This document shows, one piece after another, positions 49,536 to 58,272 of a stretch of 64,000 nt of DNA (position 1 is its first letter; every line of letters starts with the position of its first letter). The stretch spans positions 1-64,000 of the forward strand of contig CAYVFC010000021.1 in NCBI GenBank assembly GCA_964450715.1. Direction: 5' to 3'. The notes under the pieces are model-generated. The model saw nothing but the letters and a program-made list of their open reading frames with translations, did no database searches and was not told where the DNA came from. Origin of the DNA: CAYVFC01 sp964450715. GTDB taxonomy: Bacteria; Myxococcota_A; Polyangia; Polyangiales; JAFGIB01. The position numbers and the translations under genes were made by a program.

Positions 49536-51596
49536 ATGGGCGCTCGTCTTACTATCTCGTGCCTCGTAATCATCTGCTGGAGCGCTGCGGCGTCGGCCCA
49601 GCCGAGGCCCTCCACAGATGCCGCCGGGGAAAAGGGCAAGCCGCCGGCCGGCGAGGCTGAGAAGCCCGGGCAGGCTCCGCCAGCCGAGCCCGGAGCGGGC
49701 GCGCCGGCCGAGCCGGGCGCGGATTCGGAAGGGCAACAGCCCGGAACGCGGCCGGTTGAGGGCGCGATCGGCCAGCCGGAAGACGAGCCGGAAGCGGGCG
49801 CCGGGTCGGACGCCGAGGCCGGGGCGGCCGCTGGCGTCAGCGCCAGCGATTCGGTCCGGCTCAAGCCGCCGACCATGGAGATGCCCGACGTCGATCTCGC
49901 CCCGCCGAGCGAGCCGCCCGATGCCCTACCGTCGGCCGAGGGCGCGATGGCCGAGGTACCCACGCCGAGCGAGGCGGGCGAGCGGCTGACGCTAGAGGCG
50001 CCCGAGCCGGCGAGGCGCGAGAGGGAAGGGTGGACCGCCCCGCAGCCCGTGTTGACGCTGCACGGCTACTTCAGGGTGCGGGGCGAGCTACAGGATACGC
50101 TCTGGCTGGGACGGACGGCGCCGGAGGAGGGGCAGGACCCGGCGGAGCCCTTCACCCGTTTCATCCCTCTGGAACGTACCTTGCCGGCACCCGTAGGCGG
50201 CTGCGGCGACGCGGGCACGCTCCCCAACCAGACCTGCGACGTGACCACGCTGCAGTTCGCCAACCTGCGGCTGCGCCTGGCTCCCCAGCTCAACCTGAGC
50301 GAGGACGTACGGGTAAAGATGATGTTCGACATGCTCGACAACATCGTCGCCGGCACTACGCCCGCGACCTATTACGGCAACGTGCCTCCGTCCACCAGCG
50401 AGGCTTTCGCCTCTACCGACGTGCCGCCGGACGACAGCATCGTGGTCAAGCGCGCATGGGCCGAGGTTCGCAACCGTTCGCTGGGCGAGTTGCGCTTCGG
50501 GCGCATGCCCGATCACTGGGGCCTGGGCATTCTCAACAACGCCGGCAACCGGATCGACGACGACTTTTCCACGGACGTGGACCGCCTGATGGGGATCACC
50601 AAGATCTTCGGCATCTACCTCTCGGCGGCCTATGACTTCCTCTCGGACGGCTACACCGCACACAACTACTCCACGGGATTGCCGGCCGACGTGGCCCAGC
50701 TGGACGACGTCGACCAGTTCACCTTCACCGTGGCGCGGCGCCTGACCCCCGAGGAGCAGGACCTGGCCATGGAGGGCGGCGATGTCATCCTCAACGGAGG
50801 CGTGCTCTTCTCGTATCGGGTTCAGGATATGTACACGACCCGTCCCGACGACCCTAACAACAGTAGCGGCAACCCGCTGCTAGGCCGGATCGACGCCGAG
50901 ACCTTCACCGTGGACGCGTGGGGCCAGTTTCGCTGGCGCGGTCTACGCCTGGAGCTGGAATCGGCGCTGGTGGCCGGCACCATCGACAACGTCGAAAGGG
51001 GCGGCGAGCCCGACGCGCCTGACGTCTACGACATCCTGCAGATCGGCGCGGCCTTTGAGACCGAGTACCGGCTGCTCGACGACAAGCTCGGGCTTCACTT
51101 CAAGACCGGCGTGGCCACCGGCGACAGCGATGTGCGGGGCCTGTCGTCCATCGACAACCTGGTTACCCAGAGCGGCGGCGCCGATAACGTCACCACCTTC
51201 CGCTTCCACCCGAGCTACCGCATCGACATGATCCTGTGGCGCAGCATCATGCGCCAGCTTACGGGCGCTTATTACTTCAAGCCCGGTATCAACTACGACT
51301 TCGTACGCAGCGAATTCGGTCAGCTTTTCGGCGCGCAGCTCGACGTGATCATCAGCCGCGCCAGCGCCGCCGCCCAGACCTGGGGCGGCGACCAGGACCT
51401 GGGCGTGGAGATCAATACCTCGGTCTATTGGCGCAGCGAGGACGGCCCGGAAATGATCGACGGCTACCACGCGTTGATACAGTGGGGCATCCTCTTCCCC
51501 ATGCAGGGGCTGAGCTATCGGAGGGGTGAGAGGCCTCCGGATTTCGAGATGGAGATCCCCCAGAACCTGCGGCTGCTGTTAGGCGTGGTTTTCTAA
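49536..51596 (+). CDS. Outer-membrane beta-barrel protein, unknown function (TIGR04551-like?)
   Basis: A 686-aa exported protein with signal peptide LTISCLVIICWSAAASA, a 130-residue Pro/Glu/Ala low-complexity part, and a long strand-rich C-terminal half (ILTLHGYFRVRGELQDTLWL-like; WAEVRNRSLGELRFGRMPDH) ending in Phe (LLLGVVF). The pattern resembles a family I recall from deltaproteobacteria as TIGR04551; I could not check it. The start ATG has AGGGAGAG upstream. It is followed directly by palindromic element B. Confidence 0.65.
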   Translation: MGARLTISCLVIICWSAAASAQPRPSTDAAGEKGKPPAGEAEKPGQAPPAEPGAGAPAEPGADSEGQQPGTRPVEGAIGQPEDEPEAGAGSDAEAGAAAGVSASDSVRLKPPTMEMPDVDLAPPSEPPDALPSAEGAMAEVPTPSEAGERLTLEAPEPARREREGWTAPQPVLTLHGYFRVRGELQDTLWLGRTAPEEGQDPAEPFTRFIPLERTLPAPVGGCGDAGTLPNQTCDVTTLQFANLRLRLAPQLNLSEDVRVKMMFDMLDNIVAGTTPATYYGNVPPSTSEAFASTDVPPDDSIVVKRAWAEVRNRSLGELRFGRMPDHWGLGILNNAGNRIDDDFSTDVDRLMGITKIFGIYLSAAYDFLSDGYTAHNYSTGLPADVAQLDDVDQFTFTVARRLTPEEQDLAMEGGDVILNGGVLFSYRVQDMYTTRPDDPNNSSGNPLLGRIDAETFTVDAWGQFRWRGLRLELESALVAGTIDNVERGGEPDAPDVYDILQIGAAFETEYRLLDDKLGLHFKTGVATGDSDVRGLSSIDNLVTQSGGADNVTTFRFHPSYRIDMILWRSIMRQLTGAYYFKPGINYDFVRSEFGQLFGAQLDVIISRASAAAQTWGGDQDLGVEINTSVYWRSEDGPEMIDGYHALIQWGILFPMQGLSYRRGERPPDFEMEIPQNLRLLLGVVF

Positions 51597-51753
51597 GGAG
51601 GCCGGTCGAAATTAGTCGTCCACCTTACGGGCGGGACGGCCCCGGCTGCTGCGTTGCTCCTCCTCAAAATACCCCCGGTATTCCTCGTCGTCGCGCCTTG
51701 CATCCGGGACCGTCGCGCTCCGAAACCTGGACGATTAATTTCGACCGGCCTCC
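51597..51753. repeat. 157-bp imperfect palindromic element B
   Basis: Outer arms 51597-51622 and 51728-51753 are 26-base inverted repeats with one mismatch. The inner halves pair with gaps (ACGGCCCCGG against CCGGGACCGT). The core AATACCCCCGGTATTCCTCG with TCGTCGC after it matches the centre of element A. It fills the gap between two convergent genes, so it may double as a bidirectional terminator. Confidence 0.75.
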
Positions 51754-51756
51754 TAA

Positions 51757-52404
51757 CTACCCCTGTTCAGTATCGCTCTTGATCTGCCGTAGAAGGGTCT
51801 CGGCCTCCGAGGCGGCGCGCCAGCGACGCGCGTGCTCGGCCCGGACCACGCTGCGCAGGCGCTGGCGGGCCTGTTCCAGGTCGTCGTTTACGATCAGATA
51901 ATCGAAGAATCCGTAATGCTCGATTTCGCGCTTGGCGTTGTGAAAGCGCTTCTCGATGGTCGCCTCGTCGTCGGTCGAGCGGGTCTGTAGCCGCCGCCTG
52001 AGCTCGCTCATGGAGGGCGGTAACACGAAGACGCTTACCGCATCGGGCCTACGGGCCCGAATCTGCCGTGCGCCCTGGTAGTCGATGTCGAAGAGGATGC
52101 CCCGCTTACCCGTACGCCGGCAGCGATCGATCTCCTCCAGGCTGGTCCCGTAGAGGTTGCCGTGCACCTCGGCCCACTCGGCAAAGGCGTTTTTTTCGAC
52201 CAGCGTCAGGAAGGCATCGCGTTGCACGAAGTGGTAGTCGACCCCGTCCCGCTCTCCGGCCCGCGGTTTTCGGGTCGAATGTGACACCGAGAACATCAGG
52301 TCCGGGAACTGCTCCAGCAGGTCGCGCGCCAGCGTGGTCTTCCCCGCGCCCGAGGGCGAGGAGATGATGAGCAGTAACAGGTCGGTATCGGTTTCCGTTG
52401 CCAT
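51757..52404 (-). CDS. gmk: Guanylate kinase
   Basis: Phosphorylates GMP to GDP, 215 aa. Walker A is SPSGAGKTTLA; the GMP-binding signature is SVSHSTRKPRAGERDGVDYH and FVQRDAF; the lid has DIDYQGARQIR. The start ATG is at 52402-52404. yicC lies about 730 bases upstream; these two genes are neighbours in many bacteria. Confidence 0.96.
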   Translation of the reverse strand: MATETDTDLLLLIISSPSGAGKTTLARDLLEQFPDLMFSVSHSTRKPRAGERDGVDYHFVQRDAFLTLVEKNAFAEWAEVHGNLYGTSLEEIDRCRRTGKRGILFDIDYQGARQIRARRPDAVSVFVLPPSMSELRRRLQTRSTDDEATIEKRFHNAKREIEHYGFFDYLIVNDDLEQARQRLRSVVRAEHARRWRAASEAETLLRQIKSDTEQG

Positions 52405-52459
52405 ATCGCCTCTGGTTTATACACGACCCCGCCCCCGCTACGGAAGAAGCCCCATTCTT

Positions 52460-52487
52460 TGTCATCTCGAACGGAGTGAGAGATCTC
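52460..52487. repeat. Single copy of the 'GTCATCTCGA..GGAG' repeat
   Basis: TGTCATCTCGAACGGAGTGA then GAGATCTC matches the inner arm of the element at 23254-23446 with few differences. It lies at the start of the gene-free region after gmk. Confidence 0.6.
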
Positions 52488-52565
52488 TTCGCAGCCGAGC
52501 AGAGAGATTACCGTTGTGGCGTGTGTTGGACTTGATCGCCTATCAGCTGCCGGCGTCTCGGTGGG

Positions 52566-52909
52566 GCGCGGGTGGGCCGGGGCCGGGCGGAGGGGGTCGC
52601 CCCCTCTCGCGCCCTCTCCGGGTCGCGGTAAGCGCGCGTCCAAGCCTTCGCTCAAGGTTTCGCGCTGCACTAGCTGCCCGGACGCCTCTGCCGCGCGCTT
52701 ACCGTGACCCCGCGTACGACCATCCAGGTCCACGAGAGCGGCGGACGCCGCGCTGAGGTAACCTCTCTAAAAGGCCCGGCGATCGTCGTTGGGCAAAGGC
52801 GGGCAGCTGAACCGAATCTCGAAGTGACGCCTCGGCTCGCCTTTTCGAGAGGTTACTCGCGGACACGAGGGAGGGTAGCCCCCTCCGCCCGGCCCCGGCC
52901 CACCCGCGC
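52566..52909. repeat. Palindrome cluster in a gene-free 732-bp region
   Basis: The outer arms 52566-52596 and 52879-52909 are exact 31-base inverted repeats (GCGCGGGTGGGCCGGGGCCG at the start of the first). Nested inside are 52621-52638/52692-52709 (18 bases, one mismatch) and about 52757-52767/52845-52855. The second outer arm resembles 46-87 of the window. I see no gene in 52405-53136. Confidence 0.65.
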
Positions 52910-53136
52910 CCGGCGGGCGTTTTCCCTGGCGGTCGGCCCTTTGTTGCGACCTCCTCTGACCCTGGGGGCGGCGGGGGATTTCCCCCCATTGATGTCCCCG
53001 AAAAACCGAGGGTGGAGGATGACCGTCGCGGCGCTACGTTTCTATCTGGAGACGGTCTTGACGCTACCGACTCGTTAACGGCCGCCCCGTGCGCCGCGTG
53101 CGGTCCATCCGAATTCCCCCCACCGAAAACGCGCCC

Positions 53137-54012
53137 CTACAAGATGTTGTGAGCCTGCTCGCGCATCCGTTCTATCTCAGTCTTCAACTCGATAACCGGG
53201 CGCGTGATCTCCAAGTCCGAGTTCTTGGAGCCGATGGTGTTCACCTCGCGAACCATTTCCTGCAACAGAAACTCGATGCGGCGTCCGGTGGGACCGCGTT
53301 CCGAGGAGATGATGTCGCCCAGCTGATCGCAGTGGCTCCTCAGTCGGGTAAGCTCCTCGGCGATATCCGACCGGTCGGCAAACAGCGCGACCTCGTGCTC
53401 CACTCGTCCCTTATCCGTAGCCATCTCGCAGTCGCGCAGCAGGCAGGCGATCCGCTCGCCCAGCTTCTCGCGATAGTCGGCCATGGCCAGCGGATGGCGG
53501 GCGGCTATGGCACTGGTCAGCTCCAGCAAGCGTCCGATCCGCTCGCGTAGGTCGGCGACCAGTGCCGCCCCCTCGGTTTCCCTCATCTCCCGCAGCGCCA
53601 GGCAGGCCTGCTCGGTGGCTCGTTCCACGGCCCGGCGGATCGCTTCCGAATCCGGAGCCTCTGCTGCGGCGAACAGGCCGGGAACCGAGGAGAGAAGGTT
53701 GAGCGGTACCGGTTCGCCGGGGCTCAGCTCGTCGCGAAGCGCCAGCAGCGACCGGTAGGCCGCGCGCGCCCGTTCGAGGTCGATGACCGGCTCGCCCCCG
53801 ATGGCTCCCTCGATGCGAGCGGTGAGCTCGATCCTGCCGCGTTCGCCGAGCCTTCTGACCACCGCGTCGCTCGCCCAGGTCTGGTCGGCTATCTCGGGCG
53901 GAAACCGCACCACCACGTCCAGGAAGCGGTGATTGCCGGCTCGGGCCTCGACTACCAGCCTTCCCCGGCCGAGCTCGGCAATACCAGTACCGTACCCGGT
54001 CATGCTGAGCAC
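53137..54012 (-). CDS. yicC: YicC-family endoribonuclease
   Basis: A 291-aa protein of the YicC family, members of which have been shown to cleave RNA. The signature LSMTGYGTGIAELGRGRLVV starts the protein, and NTIGSKNSDLEITRPVIELK TEIERMREQ ends it. The start GTG at 54010-54012 gives MLSMTGYG, matching the family. It is 29 bases downstream of the DUF507 gene on the same strand. Confidence 0.92.
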   Translation of the reverse strand: MLSMTGYGTGIAELGRGRLVVEARAGNHRFLDVVVRFPPEIADQTWASDAVVRRLGERGRIELTARIEGAIGGEPVIDLERARAAYRSLLALRDELSPGEPVPLNLLSSVPGLFAAAEAPDSEAIRRAVERATEQACLALREMRETEGAALVADLRERIGRLLELTSAIAARHPLAMADYREKLGERIACLLRDCEMATDKGRVEHEVALFADRSDIAEELTRLRSHCDQLGDIISSERGPTGRRIEFLLQEMVREVNTIGSKNSDLEITRPVIELKTEIERMREQAHNIL

Positions 54013-54041
54013 GATCGCAACCCCTGCTCAAGTCGTAGGGT

Positions 54042-54554
54042 CTACGACAATCCCATGCGCTTCTTTATCTGGCCCATCACCTTGGAGTACTCGACGTCGA
54101 AGGAGGCGGTGCCCTCTTCCAGGTGTTTGATCTTGGAGCGCACCTCCCGGTCCAGGTCGGTGTCGACCTCCATGTGCTTGCGTAGTATGGGCGTGATCTT
54201 GACTCGCAAGCTCGAGTCCTCCGCAAAGATCTCCTCGACGTTGTTGCTGTGGAACAGGATGTTCAGGATCTGGTCGAGGATATAGGGGAGGGTGTCCTCG
54301 TTGGTCGGTGCGCCCCGTTCCTTTGCCAGCTGGTTCCTCACCTGACCGAGGTGGCCGTAACCGAGCCCGCGCGTCTCCATCCGGTTCTTGGCTTCCTCCA
54401 CCAGCTCGCGGTCGAGCCTCAAGTACTCCTTGAGGACCGCTTCTACGTCGAGGCGCGCTTCTTCCTCGTTCGCCACCTCGATGTCCCCCTCGTTCTTGAG
54501 CGTCGTGATCAGGTCTCTGGCGATGATTTCGATTTTCCCTTTGTAAAGTCTCAT
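54042..54554 (-). CDS. DUF507 family protein
   Basis: A 170-aa all-helical cytoplasmic protein of unknown function (MRLYKGKIEIIARDLITTLK; YILDQILNILFHSNNVEEIF). The pattern, with two similar halves, fits DUF507. Members are found mainly in deltaproteobacteria and Aquificae. No catalytic motif is visible. It precedes yicC. Confidence 0.8.
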   Translation of the reverse strand: MRLYKGKIEIIARDLITTLKNEGDIEVANEEEARLDVEAVLKEYLRLDRELVEEAKNRMETRGLGYGHLGQVRNQLAKERGAPTNEDTLPYILDQILNILFHSNNVEEIFAEDSSLRVKITPILRKHMEVDTDLDREVRSKIKHLEEGTASFDVEYSKVMGQIKKRMGLS

Positions 54555-54677
54555 TTCAGATAATACGCCTTTTCCATTTTAGGGCCGAGCGAGACGGTGC
54601 TCAAGCTACTGCTAGCCGGCTCGGCCGTCAATCCACAGGGAAGCGGTGTCGGCCGAATCGCGTGCGTTCGCCTCGGT

Positions 54678-55298
54678 TCAGGAGTCTTCGCCGGAGTCCA
54701 GTCGCTTGCGCATCCGGTTCAGCAGCTCATCCCACCCGTTGCGCTTGATGATCCGGTTGAACTGGTTGCGATAATTGTCGATCAAACTGACGCCGTCCGT
54801 GGTTACGTCGAGCACGCGCCACTCCTCACCCGTCTTCACTAGCACGTAGTCGATGACGATCTCGGGCGCCCGGCGCTTCTTGCGCGAACGGGCCACGGTG
54901 TGAACCACGACCCCTTCCGAGCCCGGCTTTTCGCTCACGTAACTGATGGAATAATCTAAGGTAGATTCTAGATTTTTTCGGTAGCTCTTTTGGACGAGGC
55001 GCTTCAACAGTGCTGAAAACTCCGCCCTTTGCTTCTCGTTCAGACCGTCCCAGTGGCTCGCCAGGCTTTTTCGGGAAAGCTGCTCGAAGTCGAGCAGGGC
55101 TCCTACCAATGTGTCCAACTCCTGGTTCCGGCGCTCGATCGATTCGGCGCTCTTGGCCGAACGGCGCAGGATGCTCATTAGAGAATCGTGGCGCTTCTTC
55201 AGAAACGCCCTCGCGCTGGTCTGCGCAAGGGCGACCGGGGACGCCGATACCAGGACCAGCGCCAGCAGGACGAATATGGCTCGTTTTACGGATTTCAT
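54678..55298 (-). CDS. mlaC: MlaC-like phospholipid-binding periplasmic protein
   Basis: A 206-aa exported protein (signal peptide RAIFVLLALVLVSASPVALA). DFEQLSRKSLASHWDGLNEK, LVQKSYRKNLESTLDYSISY and VLDVTTDGVSLIDNYRNQFN are typical of MlaC/Ttg2D, which carries phospholipids between the membranes. The ATG at 55296-55298 has GAGGAGAA upstream. It lies 41 bases after the TolC-type gene; mlaFED genes are not in the window, so the partners lie elsewhere. Confidence 0.88.
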   Translation of the reverse strand: MKSVKRAIFVLLALVLVSASPVALAQTSARAFLKKRHDSLMSILRRSAKSAESIERRNQELDTLVGALLDFEQLSRKSLASHWDGLNEKQRAEFSALLKRLVQKSYRKNLESTLDYSISYVSEKPGSEGVVVHTVARSRKKRRAPEIVIDYVLVKTGEEWRVLDVTTDGVSLIDNYRNQFNRIIKRNGWDELLNRMRKRLDSGEDS

Positions 55299-55339
55299 GG
55301 TTCTCCTCATTCCACGGTAAGACGAGCCCGGCCGCCGGT

Positions 55340-56779
55340 TCATTCTCCGGTTTGGTCCGCTTCCGTCTCGACCGGCTCCTGCTCGCAGGACGGTTTCCAC
55401 TTTCCCGGTTCGAGCAGCTCGCCCCCTACTGCTCTCTCCAGCCGGGCCACCGCCATGTCGAAGTCGTGCACGGCCTGCAGGTGGGCGTAGCGGGCCGTGA
55501 AATAGGCCTTGACCGCGTCTACCAGCTCCTCGGCCTCGCCCACGCCCAGCTGTTCGGCCTGCGCTGCGGCGATGAACCAGCGCCTGGCGTCGCGGTGGCC
55601 CGTCTCCCACGCCCGCAGGCGGCGGACCGCGCTGGTGAGCTCGGTGTAAGCGCTCGAAACTTCCAGCTCGATCCCTTCCAGCGCTTGTTCCAGGCCGGCA
55701 CGTGCCTTGAGCCAGGTGGCCGTGGCCCGGCGGTCCCGATAGGTATTGCCCCATAGATCCAGGGACCAGCGCGCCACCAGCGCCGCTCCATAGGAGTGAT
55801 AGTTGGCCGGGTCGCTCACGAAAGGATTGTGCTGGTCGACTGCTCCGGGCGCGTGGCTGATGCCGGCGTGCAGGCCGAGCCCGATGTCGGGCAGGTACTG
55901 GGCGCGGGTGGCATCCACGTCGGCCTGCGATGCGGCGATGGCCGCATCGAGTATCCCGGTTTCGGGCCGGTTCTGCCGCGCCATGCGCTGATAGGTCGCT
56001 ATGTCTTTCGCTTCGAAATCGATGGCTTCGAGCGGGCAGTCGGGCACGCGGACCCGTTCGATTCCGGTCAGGATTTGCAGCGCGGCCCGGGTTGCGGTTT
56101 CCAGGCTCTCGATCTCGGAGCTGCGCGCCTCGACCTCGGCCAGGGTTGACGAGAGTCGGTACCTGTCCGAGGGATTGACGTCCGCGTCCCCGTCCTGCAG
56201 TCGCTCCTCCAGCCGCTTGACCGCCTTGGCGAGCTTGTCCTTGCCCTCGGAGATCATCTGCTGCGTATCGAGCGCGAGCTGCAATCCGAAGTAGGCCCGG
56301 CGGACGTCGTAGATCAGCTTGGCCCGCGTACGCTCGCGCTCCAGCTCGGCCCCCTGCACGCCCGCGCTCGCCGCCTCTCGCGCGGCTGATAGCTTGCCGA
56401 AGGTCCACAGGGGCACGGACCCCTTCACCTCGGCCCTGTAGACCGGCAGCCAGCGGTTTTCCACCGGGAAGTCATCGTCAGGGGAGACGACCGGGGTGCC
56501 GCGCGCTTCCGGGGCCATGGCGAACGTACCGGTGACATTGAAGGAGGAGAAGAAGGGCGAGACCCTCGCTTCTCCGAGACGGGCCCGCGCCGCCTCGATG
56601 GCGTGCGCGGCCGAGCGAAGGCCGGGGTCGCGCTTCTCGGCAGCCTCTACCAGAGCGGGTAGGTCGGTCGTGCGGGTGGCGGTCGCCTCGCCCTGCTGTT
56701 GCTGCGCCCCCGCGGGGAGCGCCAAGGTGCAGAGCGCCAGCGGTGCGCACGACCAGTAGAGCTGCAGCGTCGAACTCAC
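55340..56779 (-). CDS. TolC-family outer-membrane efflux protein
   Basis: A 479-aa exported protein (signal SCAPLALCTLALPAGA) with two repeats of long coiled-coil helices (EAARARLGEARVSPFFSSFN; YDVRRAYFGLQLALDTQQMI) and strand segments typical of OEP/TolC channels. The start is GTG at 56777-56779. It probably forms a unit with mlaC and may serve lipid or drug export; the RND pump at 12642-15716 lacks its own channel gene. Confidence 0.87.
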   Translation of the reverse strand: MSSTLQLYWSCAPLALCTLALPAGAQQQQGEATATRTTDLPALVEAAEKRDPGLRSAAHAIEAARARLGEARVSPFFSSFNVTGTFAMAPEARGTPVVSPDDDFPVENRWLPVYRAEVKGSVPLWTFGKLSAAREAASAGVQGAELERERTRAKLIYDVRRAYFGLQLALDTQQMISEGKDKLAKAVKRLEERLQDGDADVNPSDRYRLSSTLAEVEARSSEIESLETATRAALQILTGIERVRVPDCPLEAIDFEAKDIATYQRMARQNRPETGILDAAIAASQADVDATRAQYLPDIGLGLHAGISHAPGAVDQHNPFVSDPANYHSYGAALVARWSLDLWGNTYRDRRATATWLKARAGLEQALEGIELEVSSAYTELTSAVRRLRAWETGHRDARRWFIAAAQAEQLGVGEAEELVDAVKAYFTARYAHLQAVHDFDMAVARLERAVGGELLEPGKWKPSCEQEPVETEADQTGE

Positions 56780-56835
56780 GCCCCGGGTTTTAGCGGAAAC
56801 CGGCGCGGTCGGCTACAGCGCCCCCTTTTTTGGCG

Positions 56836-57288
56836 CTACTGCCTCTGGTCCTCGCGGTCGGTGATGGCTGCCAGAATGACGCCCTCCACGCAGAGGGCCT
56901 CGCCCACGGTAGCCAAGCCCTCGCACTTCCAGATGTTGGATTGCGTCTGTAGCACCTTGACCGAGATTTCCACCTGGTCTCCCGGGATGATCTGTTGGCG
57001 AAACTTCGCTTTCTCCACGCCCATCACGTAGAACAGCTGCCTGTTGGTGTCGATTTCCTGGGAAGCGTAGGCCAGGATGCACATGAGCTGGCCCATGGCC
57101 TCCAGGCAGAGCATACCGGGAAAGATGGGGGTGCCCGGGAAGTGGCCGGGGAAGAAGGGCTCGTTGTAGGTGACGCACTTGATGCCCCGCGCCGACCGCC
57201 GCGGTTCAAGGTCCACCACCCTGTCGATCAGCAGAAAGGGAGTCCGGTGCGGAAGAATCCGCAGAATCTTGCTGATATCCAGGTTCAC
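56836..57288 (-). CDS. fabZ: 3-hydroxyacyl-ACP dehydratase FabZ
   Basis: Hot-dog-fold dehydratase of fatty acid synthesis, 150 aa. The catalytic His lies in PFFPGHFPGTPIFPG and the Glu in LCLEAMGQ. LPHRTPFLLIDRVVDLEP is the usual N-terminal signature. It follows skp/ompH; the lpxD and lpxA genes that often flank it are absent here. Confidence 0.95.
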   Translation of the reverse strand: MNLDISKILRILPHRTPFLLIDRVVDLEPRRSARGIKCVTYNEPFFPGHFPGTPIFPGMLCLEAMGQLMCILAYASQEIDTNRQLFYVMGVEKAKFRQQIIPGDQVEISVKVLQTQSNIWKCEGLATVGEALCVEGVILAAITDREDQRQ

Positions 57289-57324
57289 GTTTCGCCTCTC
57301 CGGTTCGCTCCGGGAAGCGAGGCG

Positions 57325-57894
57325 CTACTTCTTTTTCTTGCCCTTCTTTTTCGCGGGCTTTCCGCTCTCGCGTCCCTCTCCCGCATTGTACTTCTGAATG
57401 AGCAGATCCGTCAGATCTAAATTGGTAGGTACGAAGATGACGCCGGCCTCGTTGCGCTCCAGCACCAGCGCGTAGCCCTCTTTCTGGCCGATCCGTCGCA
57501 AGATGAGCTGCATGCGGGCGATGATGTCTTTGGTCAGCTCGGCCTCCTTGGTGGAGAGCTCGCGCTGGTAATCGATATAGACCGTCTGCAGGTCCACGAA
57601 GGCCTTCTGGTACTCCTCCAGCTTCTTCTGCAGCGCCTCCCGGGACAGCACGTTGCGCTGCGCCTCGATGCTCTCCTTCATCTGCTTGATCGCGGTCTGC
57701 TTGGCGTCGAGGTCCTTCTGCCGGCGCATGAAGAGCTTCTTCAGCTTATTCTTGGCCGCGCGCCCGTCCTCGGTCTCGTTGATAGCGCGCTGCAGATCCA
57801 CCACGGCTATCTTGCCTTGCGCCTCGGCGGGTGAAGCAGCTGCCCACGGCAGCAGCATCAGGTGCAGCATCACGACGAATAGAAGTCTTTTCAT
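57325..57894 (-). CDS. skp: OmpH/Skp-family periplasmic chaperone
   Basis: A 189-aa exported chaperone (signal LFVVMLHLMLLPWAAASPAEA). KIAVVDLQRAINETEDGRAA starts the mature part. A long coiled-coil pair (KLEEYQKAFVDLQTVYIDYQ) forms the tentacles, and YALVLERNEAGVIFV closes the body. An unusual Lys-rich tail (KPAKKKGKKKK) ends the protein. Downstream of bamA on the same strand; the pair delivers and inserts outer-membrane barrels. Confidence 0.92.
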   Translation of the reverse strand: MKRLLFVVMLHLMLLPWAAASPAEAQGKIAVVDLQRAINETEDGRAAKNKLKKLFMRRQKDLDAKQTAIKQMKESIEAQRNVLSREALQKKLEEYQKAFVDLQTVYIDYQRELSTKEAELTKDIIARMQLILRRIGQKEGYALVLERNEAGVIFVPTNLDLTDLLIQKYNAGEGRESGKPAKKKGKKKK

Positions 57895-58046
57895 AGCGTT
57901 GTCCCTTCGCGGTGCTGTAGCTACACGTAACGCCGGGTAGCGTCAAGCTTGCCCTGTTTTGGACGATCCGCTTACCCGCTCATTCACGTTTTTGGGCATT
58001 TTCGCCCAGGCCTGTCGACGCGTCGGAGCCGGGCCGGCCTTAAAAG

Positions 58047-58119
58047 CGGGACGGTCCTAGTTAACTAGTTTACGTGTGGAGGGCGCGGCTGAGTTAACTA
58101 GTTAACTAGGACCGTCCCG
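58047..58119. terminator. Strong inverted repeat between bamA and skp
   Basis: The 24-base arms 58047-58070 and 58096-58119 are perfect complements (CGGGACGGTCCTAGTTAACT starts the first). The loop is 25 bases. It lies about 150 bases past the bamA stop and the same distance upstream of skp. It could be a terminator, a binding site (TTAACTAG repeats) or an inserted repeat. Confidence 0.5.
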
Positions 58120-58171
58120 GTTTAACGAACGGGTTTAACGGTCCGCGTATTGACCGCGGTGGTCGTACGCG

Positions 58172-58262
58172 GGGTCCTCGGAACCGCGCGGTACCGGCGT
58201 TCGAAGAATCCGGGATCCGTGAATGCCTTAGAGGTGGCGCGAGCGCGCGGTTCCGGGGACCC
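58172..58262. repeat. Second inverted repeat next to the bamA stop
   Basis: The 19-base arms 58172-58190 and 58244-58262 have one mismatch (GGGTCCTCGGAACCGCGCG and its complement). The inner distance is 53 bases. With 58047-58119, this accounts for most of the 378-base gap 57895-58272, in which no gene is seen. Confidence 0.5.
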
Positions 58263-58272
58263 AGAGAGGGCA

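Noticed and set aside
52699..52989. Small minus-strand frame in the gap after gmk
   Set aside because: Its Pro/Gly/Arg-rich sequence follows the inverted repeats and shows no domain or ribosome binding site.
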